Source: Paenibacillus sp. OV219
GTDB taxonomy: Bacteria > Bacillota > Bacilli > Paenibacillales > Paenibacillaceae
Length of the DNA: 64,000 nt
Direction: 5' to 3'
Assembly (NCBI RefSeq): GCF_900110075.1
Contig: NZ_FOCJ01000007.1
Location: forward strand, 1-64,000
Part shown: positions 54,532 to 63,491 of the stretch, piece after piece
Position numbering within the stretch: position 1 is the first letter of the stretch
Layout: every line of letters begins with the position of its first letter
Notes under the pieces: generated by a model
Databases searched by the model: none
Told to the model about the DNA's origin: nothing
The model's input: the letters and a program-made list of their open reading frames with translations, nothing else
Translations under genes and position numbers: made by a program

Positions 54532-55305
54532 ATGATGAAGACATTAATTGTGGATGACGAAATTTTTGTACGAAAAGGGCTCATCTCTGTACTGCCATGG
54601 CAGAAATTCGGCTTCAAAATCGTAGGAGAAGCGAGCGGCGGCGAGAAGGCGCTTGAGTTTCTAGCGAACAATCGTGTCGATATTGTTTTTATGGATTTAA
54701 CGATGCCAGGCATGTCTGGCTTTGAATTGATGAAGGCGACGCGGGATGCTTACCCGGACCTCAAGGTGGTCGTGCTGACTTGCCATCAGGATTTCAACTA
54801 TATCCAGGATGCCATGCGCCTTGGCGCGATTGATTATATTGTGAAGACACAGCTCGAGAAAGAGACACTCGATGATGTGCTCGAACGGATCTCCGCTCGT
54901 ATTCGGCATGACAGCAAGGAGCGCGGCGGCTTCGTTTCGGCTCCGACCTTTATGAATGAGCAGGGTAAGCGCTACTCGGACGAGGTTGTTGCTAGCATTA
55001 ACAATGCGATTCAGTACTTGAATGATCATTTGTTTGACGGCATTAATCAAGAGGAAGTGGCCAAAGCGGTCAATATGAGCCGAGGCTACTTCAGCGTCTG
55101 CTTCAAGGACATTACGGGAACACAGTTCAGTGATTATCTAAGAGGGCTCAAGCTGAGCAATGCGGAGGCGCTGCTGCGCAAGACGGCGAAGCCAATCTAT
55201 GTCATTGCCGACCAGTTGGGCTTCCAGGATGAGAAGTATTTCAGCAAGCTGTTTCGGGAGCATAACGGCATAACGCCGTCGGAATATCGGGAGCGGAATC
55301 GGTAA
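54532..55305 (+). CDS. YesN-type response regulator with AraC HTH
   Basis: The 257-residue protein has a receiver domain (residues 1-120) with acidic pair DDE, phospho-acceptor Asp in VFMDLTMPG, and Lys in IVKTQ, and a C-terminal AraC double HTH (about 155-255, VAKAVNMSRGYFSVCFKD..GITPSEYRER). It is co-transcribed with the kinase and likely activates the ABC transporter genes behind it. ATG 54535 is an equally possible start. Confidence 0.95.
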   Translation: MMKTLIVDDEIFVRKGLISVLPWQKFGFKIVGEASGGEKALEFLANNRVDIVFMDLTMPGMSGFELMKATRDAYPDLKVVVLTCHQDFNYIQDAMRLGAIDYIVKTQLEKETLDDVLERISARIRHDSKERGGFVSAPTFMNEQGKRYSDEVVASINNAIQYLNDHLFDGINQEEVAKAVNMSRGYFSVCFKDITGTQFSDYLRGLKLSNAEALLRKTAKPIYVIADQLGFQDEKYFSKLFREHNGITPSEYRERNR

Positions 55306-55318
55306 ATTCACACGCATT

Positions 55319-55332
55319 CGTAAACGCTTTCA
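55319..55332. promoter_or_regulatory. cre-like site 1 before the ABC transporter
   Basis: CGTAAACGCTTTCA matches the CcpA consensus except for its first base. Confidence 0.6.
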
Positions 55333-55374
55333 TACACAAGAGAAACTTTTCATCAGTTAGTAGGAATGTTGTCA

Positions 55375-55388
55375 TGTAAACGCCTACA
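55375..55388. promoter_or_regulatory. cre-like site 2 before the ABC transporter
   Basis: TGTAAACGCCTACA matches the CcpA consensus at 13 of 14 positions. Confidence 0.55.
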
Positions 55389-55413
55389 ATTGATTACTAA
55401 ACTCCCATTAGAA

Positions 55414-55448
55414 GAGGAAGATCGTCTATCCCGCGATCTTCCTCATTT
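55414..55448 (+). terminator. Terminator-like hairpin between YesN and the binding protein gene
   Basis: GAGGAAGATCG and CGATCTTCCTC form an 11-bp perfect stem. The tail is only ATTT, so it may be leaky. Confidence 0.55.
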
Positions 55449-55501
55449 CACTTAATATAGAGACAAGCAAGTCATACTACTCAAGTCTTAGGGGGATTCA
55501 A

Positions 55502-57259
55502 GTGAAAAAGAAATTAAAAGCAGTAGCATCTGTATCACTGGTCACCGCACTTATGTTAACAAGTGCAGCTTGCGGCAATTCGAACAACGGGGGCAATACA
55601 AAAGACGGCAATGCTGCAGAAGGCAACGCACAAACGACAAATGCGAGCGCGAACAACAGCGGCAATGCAAACAGCACGAACGACAAGGCGGCGAATACGG
55701 CCGCGCCTGCTGAGAAGCCAGATCCGTTTGGCAAAATGTCAGAGATGGTCGAGTTCACGACAGGGATCTCGCTCTCTGCAGAAACAAAACCACCTGCAGG
55801 GGAAAGCTTCGAGAACAACGATGTAGAGAAGTGGTTCGAGCAGAATTTGAACGTGAAGCCGAAGATGGCATGGTCGACAAGCGACCAGAACTTCGCCTTC
55901 GAGCAGAAGATCAGCCTCTTGATCGCGGCGAACAACATTCCAGATGTCCTGTCCATAAGCGTGGACCCGAATGGACTTAGCATCCTGAAGAAGCTTATCA
56001 AGGCAGACATGATCGAAGATTTGACGCAAGTGTATAACGATTACGGTTCCCAGAACTTGAAGGACAGCATCGCGCTTGGCGGACCAGATGCGCTGAAGTC
56101 AGTTTCCTCGGATGGCAAGCTGTATGCGATTCCTTCGATTGCCGACGTTGAGACAGCTATTCCGGTTATCTGGACGCGGAAAGATTGGCTGGACCAAGTG
56201 GGCCTCCCAGAGCCGCAAACGCTGGATGATGTAGAGACAACATTGAAAGCATTCAAGGATAAATTCGGTGCTGGCGCGCTTCCGTCGCAACAGAACATTT
56301 TCGGAGCAGATACAGCTTCCTTCGATTTCGTGTTCGGCGCGTATAACTCGTATCCGGGGCAATGGATTAGAACAGCAGATAGCAGCGTTGGCTATGGCTC
56401 CGTACAGCCTGAGATGAAGGGCGCGTTGGAGCGTCTTGCGAAGTGGTACAAAGACGGTCTGGTTGCGAAAGATTTCATTATGAACGACAGCAACAAAGCG
56501 GTAGAAGCGATTGCGAAGGGCAGAGCCGGCGTGTTCGAAGGAGCATGGTGGGCAACATGGTACCCGCTGCCGGATTCGGTGAAGAACGATCATAATGCGA
56601 ATTGGCAAGCGACTGTACTTAAAGGTGTTGACGGCATCGCGCATGCGAAGGGCTATGGCGCCGTGAGATCGTTCGTTGTCGTGAAGAAGGGCTTCAAGCA
56701 TCCGGAAGCGATTATGAAGATGCTGAACTATGCACAAGAAGCGAACACGAAGAAGCTGGACTGGTACAACAAGCTGACGATCGACGAAGGCGCGAAGTAC
56801 TTGAATGCGAAGATGCCTTTGCTGCCTGCAAGTGTCAGCGCGAAAGATCCGCATGAAATTACGGTTCGCTACAAAGCGATCATGGACGTTGTAAACGGCA
56901 AGGCGAAGATGGAAGATACAGATCCAGAGACGAAAGTACAAGCGACTTCGATTCTGAACTACAACAAGGCAGCGGACAAATTCGCGGATATGGGATTGTG
57001 GAGCCTTGCGAACCAGTTCGCGATCGGTGCGGCTGGCCTTGTGAAGAATCCGGTTCAGCAGACGCTTCCGGCATTTATCGGTTCGACCGATCTGATGCAG
57101 AAGAAGAAAGCATCACTTGACGATCTGGAGAAGAAGACTTTCCTCGAGATCATTACTGGTAAGAAGTCTATTGATGATTTCGACAAATTCGTAGAGCTGT
57201 GGAACAACATGGGCGGTAAAGATATTACGGCAGAAGTTAACGATATCGTAGGCAAATAA
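55502..57259 (+). CDS. Sugar ABC transporter substrate-binding lipoprotein (LipO-like)
   Basis: The 585-residue protein has a lipoprotein signal (ALMLTSAACGNSNN), an Asn/Thr/Ala-rich linker to about residue 75, and a family 1 solute-binding fold with IPDVLSISVDPNGL and WTRKDWLDQVGLPEPQTLDD. The fold is intact here, unlike in the paralogue at 15780. It starts with GTG after AGGGGG. It delivers an oligosaccharide to the permeases that follow, under the YesM/YesN pair and perhaps CcpA. Confidence 0.92.
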   Translation: MKKKLKAVASVSLVTALMLTSAACGNSNNGGNTKDGNAAEGNAQTTNASANNSGNANSTNDKAANTAAPAEKPDPFGKMSEMVEFTTGISLSAETKPPAGESFENNDVEKWFEQNLNVKPKMAWSTSDQNFAFEQKISLLIAANNIPDVLSISVDPNGLSILKKLIKADMIEDLTQVYNDYGSQNLKDSIALGGPDALKSVSSDGKLYAIPSIADVETAIPVIWTRKDWLDQVGLPEPQTLDDVETTLKAFKDKFGAGALPSQQNIFGADTASFDFVFGAYNSYPGQWIRTADSSVGYGSVQPEMKGALERLAKWYKDGLVAKDFIMNDSNKAVEAIAKGRAGVFEGAWWATWYPLPDSVKNDHNANWQATVLKGVDGIAHAKGYGAVRSFVVVKKGFKHPEAIMKMLNYAQEANTKKLDWYNKLTIDEGAKYLNAKMPLLPASVSAKDPHEITVRYKAIMDVVNGKAKMEDTDPETKVQATSILNYNKAADKFADMGLWSLANQFAIGAAGLVKNPVQQTLPAFIGSTDLMQKKKASLDDLEKKTFLEIITGKKSIDDFDKFVELWNNMGGKDITAEVNDIVGK

Positions 57260-57347
57260 GGATAACGGATCACAAAACAAGTGCTGAGCCTGCTGCAAGG
57301 CTTGAGCGACTCAGCATTTGTTTGATTCGAACTGGGGTGAACTTATA

Positions 57348-58256
57348 TTGAAAGCTAACGGCAGAGTGCGCAACAAGGAAGCGATTCACTATCACTTTAT
57401 GCTCTTCCCAAGTATCGTTATTTTGGCTATTTTCAGCATTTATCCTACGCTCGGTTCGATTATGGCTTTCAAATACTTTGATCCGATTGCAGGCATCTGG
57501 GGCTCTCCATGGGCGGGACTCGATCATTTCAAAATGCTGTTTCAAATACCGGAGTTCAAACAAATTACGATTAATACCATTACCATCTCGGTCGTTAAGA
57601 TCATTCTGAATGTCTCGTGCGCACTGGCATTCGCCCTGCTGCTGCATGAAATTAAGAAAAAATGGTTTAAGAAGACTGTTCAGACGATCGTTTATTTGCC
57701 CTTCTTCCTTTCCTGGGTCATTATGGCCGGTATTTTCAAAGATTTCTTCTCCATCGACGGCATGATTAACGGTATCGTTCATAAGCTGAACGGCAGCGAA
57801 CCGACTATGTTCTTCAGCAGCAACACCTGGTTCATGATTATCATCTATTTGACGGATGTATGGAAAGGCTTCGGGTTTAACGCTATCGTGTTTCTGGCGG
57901 CTCTGACGAGCATCAATCCGAACTTATATGAAGCAGCCGATGTAGACGGAGCTTCACGATGGGCCAAGCTGGTGAATATTACGCTGCCGAGCATAAAAGG
58001 TACGGTAGTGCTCATTCTCATATTAAGTCTTCAAGGGATTCTGAGCGGCGGCTTCGATCAAATCTTCAATTTGTACAATCCGCTTGTGTATCAGGTCGCT
58101 GATATTTACGACACGTATATTTATCGCATGGGCTTCCAGAGCAATCAATACGAGTTCGCTACTGCGGTTGGATTGTTCCGCTCGGCTGTGGCATTCATCT
58201 TCATTCTTGTCTCGCAATGGCTGGCAGAGAAGTATGGCGAATATAAGGTGTTCTAG
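57348..58256 (+). CDS. Sugar ABC transporter permease, LplB type
   Basis: The 302-residue protein has six membrane segments and the EAA loop (YEAADVDGASRWAKLVNITLPS). TTG 57348 lies nine bases after GGGGTGA and is preferred to the upstream ATG 57318, which lacks a ribosome binding site. Confidence 0.92.
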   Translation: MKANGRVRNKEAIHYHFMLFPSIVILAIFSIYPTLGSIMAFKYFDPIAGIWGSPWAGLDHFKMLFQIPEFKQITINTITISVVKIILNVSCALAFALLLHEIKKKWFKKTVQTIVYLPFFLSWVIMAGIFKDFFSIDGMINGIVHKLNGSEPTMFFSSNTWFMIIIYLTDVWKGFGFNAIVFLAALTSINPNLYEAADVDGASRWAKLVNITLPSIKGTVVLILILSLQGILSGGFDQIFNLYNPLVYQVADIYDTYIYRMGFQSNQYEFATAVGLFRSAVAFIFILVSQWLAEKYGEYKVF

Positions 58257-58273
58257 ATGACGGGGTGAAATTG

Positions 58274-59158
58274 ATGGGGATTCGATTAACAAAAAGTGAT
58301 ATCATAACCAACACGATTATTTATAGTATTCTTACGATGCTAGCCTTAATGACGCTCGTTCCGCTGCTGAACATCCTGTCGATTTCATTTAGCAACAGCG
58401 CCAAGGCGACGGCAGGGCTTGTAACGGTTTACCCGCTTGGATTTAGCTGGACCACGTACACGACAATCTTTAAGGATCATGCGATTCTGACAGCGGTTGG
58501 CGTATCGGTGCAACGCGTCGTGCTTGCGCTCGTTATCGATATGGTGCTTGTCATCCTGGCGTCGTATCCATTGTCCAGAAGCAGCAAAGCGTTCCGTTCT
58601 CGGGGCATTTACATGTGGATCGTCATCGGTACAATGTTGTTTGGTCCAAGTCTAGTGCCGATGTTCTTTACGGTGAAGGATACGCACATGCTCGGCACAA
58701 TCTGGGCGCTTGTCATTCCAGGCGCGGTCGGTCAGTTCAATATCATTCTCATGATGAACTACTTCCGCAACATTCCGTCTGAGCTGGAGGAATCGGCGAG
58801 CATCGATGGAGCGGGGCCATGGCGTCGTCTGCTGCAAATCTATGTACCGCTCTCCTTGCCGATTATGGCAACCATTGCACTCTTTATTGTCGTCGGCAAC
58901 TGGAACGCTTATTTTGACGGCTTGATCTATTCCATCAATACGGACGACTACCCGCTGCAAACGTATATTCAGCAGCTTGTCGTCAATTACGATACGACGA
59001 TCCGCGATGTGGATCAGGTTCGCAGCTTGCTAGCGGTCTCCAACCGCAGCCTTACGGCAGCGAAGCTCGTCATTACGATGATCCCAATACTGGTCGTATA
59101 CCCGTTCATGCAGAAGTACTTCATTAGCGGTATTATGCTTGGTTCGGTGAAAGAATAG
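58274..59158 (+). CDS. Sugar ABC transporter permease, YtcP type
   Basis: The 294-residue partner permease has six membrane segments, an EAA loop (LEESASIDGAGPWRRLLQI) and the MLGSVKE end. ATG 58274 follows GGGGTGA; GTG 58265 is an alternative that overlaps this box. As in the first transporter, the ATPase must come from elsewhere. Confidence 0.92.
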   Translation: MGIRLTKSDIITNTIIYSILTMLALMTLVPLLNILSISFSNSAKATAGLVTVYPLGFSWTTYTTIFKDHAILTAVGVSVQRVVLALVIDMVLVILASYPLSRSSKAFRSRGIYMWIVIGTMLFGPSLVPMFFTVKDTHMLGTIWALVIPGAVGQFNIILMMNYFRNIPSELEESASIDGAGPWRRLLQIYVPLSLPIMATIALFIVVGNWNAYFDGLIYSINTDDYPLQTYIQQLVVNYDTTIRDVDQVRSLLAVSNRSLTAAKLVITMIPILVVYPFMQKYFISGIMLGSVKE

Positions 59159-59222
59159 GGTTAGCCACCCTGCAAGCGGGCGATCGGAGGATTAAACCAA
59201 AGAATTAAATACGCTGTACGGG

Positions 59223-59272
59223 AGAAGAGCTGTATGTGAGGGTAGGTAACTACTCTTCCTGCAGCTCTTTTC
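59223..59272 (+). terminator. Terminator of the transporter operon
   Basis: AAGAGCTG and CAGCTCTT pair with an inner GTAG/CTAC stem, followed by TTTC. Confidence 0.65.
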
Positions 59273-59375
59273 ATTCATTAAGCAGCTTGCAAGGTGTAAG
59301 AAAATCCAACCTACTAGCTTGGTTTATGATATAAAAGAACTATATCTCATACAGAACCATTATGTTGGAGGAATC

Positions 59376-61217
59376 ATGTCGCATAACCACCAAATGCCCG
59401 TAACGGATCGATATCCCGCTTATAAGTCATTGTTTGATCATCATCCCGAAGCGATTTTATCTTTTGATTTGGAAGGTAGGCTTCTCGAATCCAATCATTC
59501 GGCACAGCGGAGGCTTGGATACGAGGCAAGCGAGCTTGCCGAATTGAGTCTGGATCGCTTGGCTGCCCCGGATTACAGGGAGCGAAGCAAGCAGGCGTTC
59601 GAGGACTCGGCAAACGGATCACAATACGAGTGCGAAATGGTCGTTTTGCATAAACGGGGACTACGTCTTGTGATGACATTAACGAGCTTCCCTATCATCA
59701 TCAACGATGCAATTACTGGTGTTTATACGGTGCTGCGTGAGAGGGAGTCGAGTGATGGGGCTACTCTGGATGAGCAGCTTTCGAAAGCGCAGTTGAAATT
59801 CTTCTTTGCGAATGTCGATGATGCCTGCCTCGTACTGGATACGGAGCTGCATATTATTAAAATAAACAAAGCGTTCGAGTCCATATTCGGCTGGTCGGAA
59901 GAAGAAGTGCTCGGCATGCGGTTGCCGACAATTGTTGACCTGCAGCAGCAGGAGGTTGAACGTATTCGCAGCCTAGTGCTTGCCTCTCGGCAGGCGTATT
60001 GCTACGAAGCATTCCGAACCCGCAAGGACGGCAGCCTCGTCGAGATCGCCGTCTCCGCTGCCCCACTGCTCGGCAGTAATGGGGAGCCTGTCGCTATTGC
60101 ATTGATAATGAAGGATATAGCTGAGCGTAAGAAGATGATCGAAGATCTGCGTGAAAGCGAGAAGCGACTGCGCGAGGTAATGAACGCCATGCCGGATCTC
60201 GTCAGCTATAAGGACGGGGAAGGTAGGTGGGTAGAAGCGAACCAGCATACGCTCATCATGTTTAAGTTAGAATCCATTCCTTACAAAGGGCTGACCAATA
60301 AGGAGTTGGCGGAGCAAAGCGGGCATTACGAAGAGATTCTCGCTAAAAGCCACGATTATGACGAGCAAGTTTGGGAGGTGGGTCATGCCATCCGTCAGCA
60401 GAATGGGCTTCCGGATACGCCGTACGGTGATCGTATATACGATATTATGAAGGTGCCGATCTTCCACGCGGACGGCAGGCGCAATGGTCTGCTGACGATA
60501 GGGCGCGATATCACAGAACTGAAGCAGACGGAGGAGTTACTCCGGACGACGGATAAACTCGCCGTAGTCGGTCAGCTTGCAGCAGGAATTGCCCACGAAA
60601 TTCGTAACCCGCTAACGACGATAAAAGGGTTTATTAGCCTTCTAAACAAGCAGACGACCGACAAGAATGGCTGGTACCTCGATGTGATGCGCAGCGAGAT
60701 TGAGCAGATGGAGTGGATTACGAACCAGTTCATGTCTGTCGCGAAGCCACAGTCGATGTCCTACAAGATGCACCGGATCGAGCTTGTACTGGCACAGGTA
60801 GCTTCGCTGCTCTATCCGCTCGCGCTGATGAATAATGTACAAATTCACCTGGAGACGGAGCCGGACATTCCAGAGGTGGAATGCGATGAGAATCAGCTTA
60901 TCCAAGTATTCATTAACGTGATGAAGAATGCAATTGAAGCGATGAGCACCGGCGGCCAGATTAAAATTAATATAAGGCGAAGAGAAGAGAAGCATGTCTC
61001 CATTCGTGTCACCGACCACGGCTGCGGCATTCCATCGGAGCGCATCGCGCGGCTTGGCGAACCGTTCTATAGCATGAAGGAGAAAGGGACGGGCCTTGGC
61101 CTCATGATCTGCTACAAAATCGTGAAGGAGCATGGCGGGCAGATCAGCATCGAAAGTGAGCTCGGTCAGGGTACGACGGTTGATGTTGCCCTGCCGTTCA
61201 CGCGCACAGCACGCTGA
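59376..61217 (+). CDS. Multi-PAS sensor histidine kinase (sporulation-kinase type)
   Basis: The 613-residue protein has no membrane segment. It contains three PAS domains (about residues 15-130, 140-260, 275-395), a HisKA helix with the phospho-His in GIAHEIRNPLTTIKGF, and an ATPase domain with NAIEAM, DHGCGIP and GTGLGLMICYKI. This cytoplasmic multi-PAS layout is like KinA/KinE of the sporulation phosphorelay, which feed a distant Spo0F. No response regulator gene is next to it, which fits an orphan kinase. GGAGG precedes ATG 59376. Confidence 0.9.
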   Translation: MSHNHQMPVTDRYPAYKSLFDHHPEAILSFDLEGRLLESNHSAQRRLGYEASELAELSLDRLAAPDYRERSKQAFEDSANGSQYECEMVVLHKRGLRLVMTLTSFPIIINDAITGVYTVLRERESSDGATLDEQLSKAQLKFFFANVDDACLVLDTELHIIKINKAFESIFGWSEEEVLGMRLPTIVDLQQQEVERIRSLVLASRQAYCYEAFRTRKDGSLVEIAVSAAPLLGSNGEPVAIALIMKDIAERKKMIEDLRESEKRLREVMNAMPDLVSYKDGEGRWVEANQHTLIMFKLESIPYKGLTNKELAEQSGHYEEILAKSHDYDEQVWEVGHAIRQQNGLPDTPYGDRIYDIMKVPIFHADGRRNGLLTIGRDITELKQTEELLRTTDKLAVVGQLAAGIAHEIRNPLTTIKGFISLLNKQTTDKNGWYLDVMRSEIEQMEWITNQFMSVAKPQSMSYKMHRIELVLAQVASLLYPLALMNNVQIHLETEPDIPEVECDENQLIQVFINVMKNAIEAMSTGGQIKINIRRREEKHVSIRVTDHGCGIPSERIARLGEPFYSMKEKGTGLGLMICYKIVKEHGGQISIESELGQGTTVDVALPFTRTAR

Positions 61218-61225
61218 TCTCTGCA

Positions 61226-61254
61226 TTGACATCCTCGTATATACGATTTAATCT
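61226..61254 (+). promoter_or_regulatory. Predicted promoter of the glutaminase-like gene
   Basis: TTGACA and TAATCT have 17-base spacing, and the palindrome CGTATATACG (61236-61245) sits between them. AT-rich inverted sequence follows up to the ribosome binding site. Confidence 0.65.
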
Positions 61255-61298
61255 ATATGTATTATAAAAAATATATATTAGATCGAGAGGATGTCCCA

Positions 61299-63311
61299 AT
61301 GATGCAAGCTATTCGTCCTTCTTCCGTTCCTCTAGTTACAGTTGATCCTTATTTCAGCGTCTGGTCGGCGGCTGATCGCCTGACTGACGATTATACGCGC
61401 CACTGGACCGGCCAGCGCCATGCGATGACCGGCTTAGTACGTATCGATGGGGCAGTTTGGCGCTTCGCCGGCAAAGTGGAGCCGAGAGCGGACCGGTACT
61501 ATACGGAGCCGCCTGCGCTTGCGCAGACCGGATTAACTGTGACGCCGCTTAGCACGGTGTACACGTTTGAAGCAGCAGGAGTAGCGATGTCGGTTCACTT
61601 CTTGACGCCGCTGCTGCTAGAGGATCTTGACGTCCTGTCGCGCCCAGCTTCGTATGTCTCCTTCGAAGTGAAGGCGACAGACGGACGCGAGCATGAGGTT
61701 AGTGTGTATTACGACGTGACGGGCGAATGGTGCGTCGATCTTCCGAAGCAAGCAGTGCTCTGCGAAGCGGTTGGCGGCGATGAGCTGCTAGCGCTACGCA
61801 TGAGCCATGAGCAGCAGGACTATATGAACCGTTCGGGCGATGACCATCGCATCGATTGGGGTCATTTCTATCTGGCGGCGAAGCGCTCGGAGCCTGCCCG
61901 AATCTACGCGGGCACAGACGATCTGCGCAAGCGCTTCGTCCGTGGCGAGCAGCTGAAGGGCGAGCCAGTCGATGTGTCGGCAGCACGGGTGGTGGCGGAT
62001 GCCAGCCCTGTGATGGCAGTTGTCTTCGACAGCGGCAGCGTCGGCGCGTCTCCTGTCAGCCATCTGGCTGTTCTTGCATACGATGACGTCTATGCCGTCG
62101 AGTATTTCGGCGATAAGCTGCAAGCGTATTGGCGCCGGAACGGTCAAGGCGCGGAAGAGATGCTCGCGGATGCCTTTGCGGAGTTTGATTCACTGCGCGA
62201 GCGCTGTGCGGCATTCGACCGGCAGCTGCTTGAAGATGGCACGAAGGCAGGCGGCGAACGCTATGCCGATCTGCTCGCTTTATCGTACCGGCAGTCCATC
62301 GCCGCGCATAAGCTCGTAACGGATACGGAAGGACAGCTGTTGTTCCTGTCCAAGGAATGTTACAGCAATGGCTGCATGGCGACGGTCGATGTCAGCTACC
62401 CGTCCATTCCGCTCTACCTGCTGTACAATCCAGCGCTCGTAGAGGGCATGATCCGTCCGATTCTGAAATATTCGTTGACCGATGCATGGCCGTTCGAGTT
62501 CGCGCCGCATGATATCGGCCAATATCCGATTGGCAACGGTCAAGTGTACAGCGATAACTCGCGAGATGGGCAAATGCCGGTCGAGGAATGCGGCAATATG
62601 CTCATCATGGCTGCTGCTGCATGTCTGGCTGGCGCAAACCGCCAATATATCTTCGACCATATCGAGCTGCTTGGCGAGTGGGCGTCATATCTGCTGGAGT
62701 ACGGTCTCGATCCAGAGAACCAGCTGTGCACGGATGACTTTGCCGGTCATCTTGCCCGCAATGCGAACCTGTCCGTGAAAGCGATTATGGGCGTTGCGAG
62801 CTATTCGATTCTGAAGCAGCTGCAAGGCGAAGCAGAAGAAGCGGCTCGTTACCGCAGCGCAGCGCAAGATATGGCGGTTAAGTGGAACGAGCTCGCAGCA
62901 GATGGCGAACATACGAAGCTTGCTTTTGGCCAAGAAGGTACATGGAGCCTCAAATATAACTTGATCTGGGATGTGCTCTTCGGTACAGAGCTGTTCGACC
63001 GTGATATGATTCGCCGGGAAGTGGCTTGGTATGTGAAGCAAAGCAACAAGTACGGCACGCCGCTCGATAGCCGCGCGACGTATACGAAGTCGGACTGGCT
63101 CGTATGGTCGGCTGCGCTCGCGGAGCAAGACAGTGATTTCACTTCGCTGATCGAGCCAATCTGGCATATGCTGAATGACACGCCGGACCGTGTTCCGTTC
63201 TCGGATTGGACGGATACATTAACGACGAGACAGTTGAACTTCCAGCATCGCAGCGTTGTGGGCGGGATCTTCATGAAGGTGCTGAAGGACAAAGGCATCA
63301 TGAAAGTATAG
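61299..63311 (+). CDS. Glutaminase A-like protein (DUF4965/DUF1793 family)
   Basis: The 670-residue protein has an N-terminal beta-rich domain starting VPLVTVDPYFSVWSAADRL, a middle DUF5127-like part, and a C-terminal helical domain with FLSKECYSNGCMATVDVSYPS, EFAPHDIGQYP and MPVEECGNMLIM, all typical of the fungal glutaminase A family. No signal peptide is seen, while fungal members are secreted. Bacterial relatives sit among carbohydrate genes and may act on glycans; activity is unproven. Start ATG 61299 is chosen over the open frame from 61257. Confidence 0.85.
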   Translation: MMQAIRPSSVPLVTVDPYFSVWSAADRLTDDYTRHWTGQRHAMTGLVRIDGAVWRFAGKVEPRADRYYTEPPALAQTGLTVTPLSTVYTFEAAGVAMSVHFLTPLLLEDLDVLSRPASYVSFEVKATDGREHEVSVYYDVTGEWCVDLPKQAVLCEAVGGDELLALRMSHEQQDYMNRSGDDHRIDWGHFYLAAKRSEPARIYAGTDDLRKRFVRGEQLKGEPVDVSAARVVADASPVMAVVFDSGSVGASPVSHLAVLAYDDVYAVEYFGDKLQAYWRRNGQGAEEMLADAFAEFDSLRERCAAFDRQLLEDGTKAGGERYADLLALSYRQSIAAHKLVTDTEGQLLFLSKECYSNGCMATVDVSYPSIPLYLLYNPALVEGMIRPILKYSLTDAWPFEFAPHDIGQYPIGNGQVYSDNSRDGQMPVEECGNMLIMAAAACLAGANRQYIFDHIELLGEWASYLLEYGLDPENQLCTDDFAGHLARNANLSVKAIMGVASYSILKQLQGEAEEAARYRSAAQDMAVKWNELAADGEHTKLAFGQEGTWSLKYNLIWDVLFGTELFDRDMIRREVAWYVKQSNKYGTPLDSRATYTKSDWLVWSAALAEQDSDFTSLIEPIWHMLNDTPDRVPFSDWTDTLTTRQLNFQHRSVVGGIFMKVLKDKGIMKV

Positions 63312-63324
63312 GTAACTTTCATAA

Positions 63325-63360
63325 AGAGGCGGCGTAAATGGACCATATACGCCGTCTTTC
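63325..63360 (+). terminator. Terminator after the glutaminase-like gene
   Basis: AGGCGGCGTA and TACGCCGTCTTT pair and are followed by a T-rich tail. Confidence 0.75.
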
Positions 63361-63491
63361 TTCATGTTTCAGCGCAGGCAGCAGGTGATACTTCCATTAG
63401 ACAGACAGCCTAGGCAGGTGGGATAATAGCGGGAGTGAAATCATAAAGAGAGATAGATACGGGTGAATGGGATAGGAGAGCGAATCGTAAA

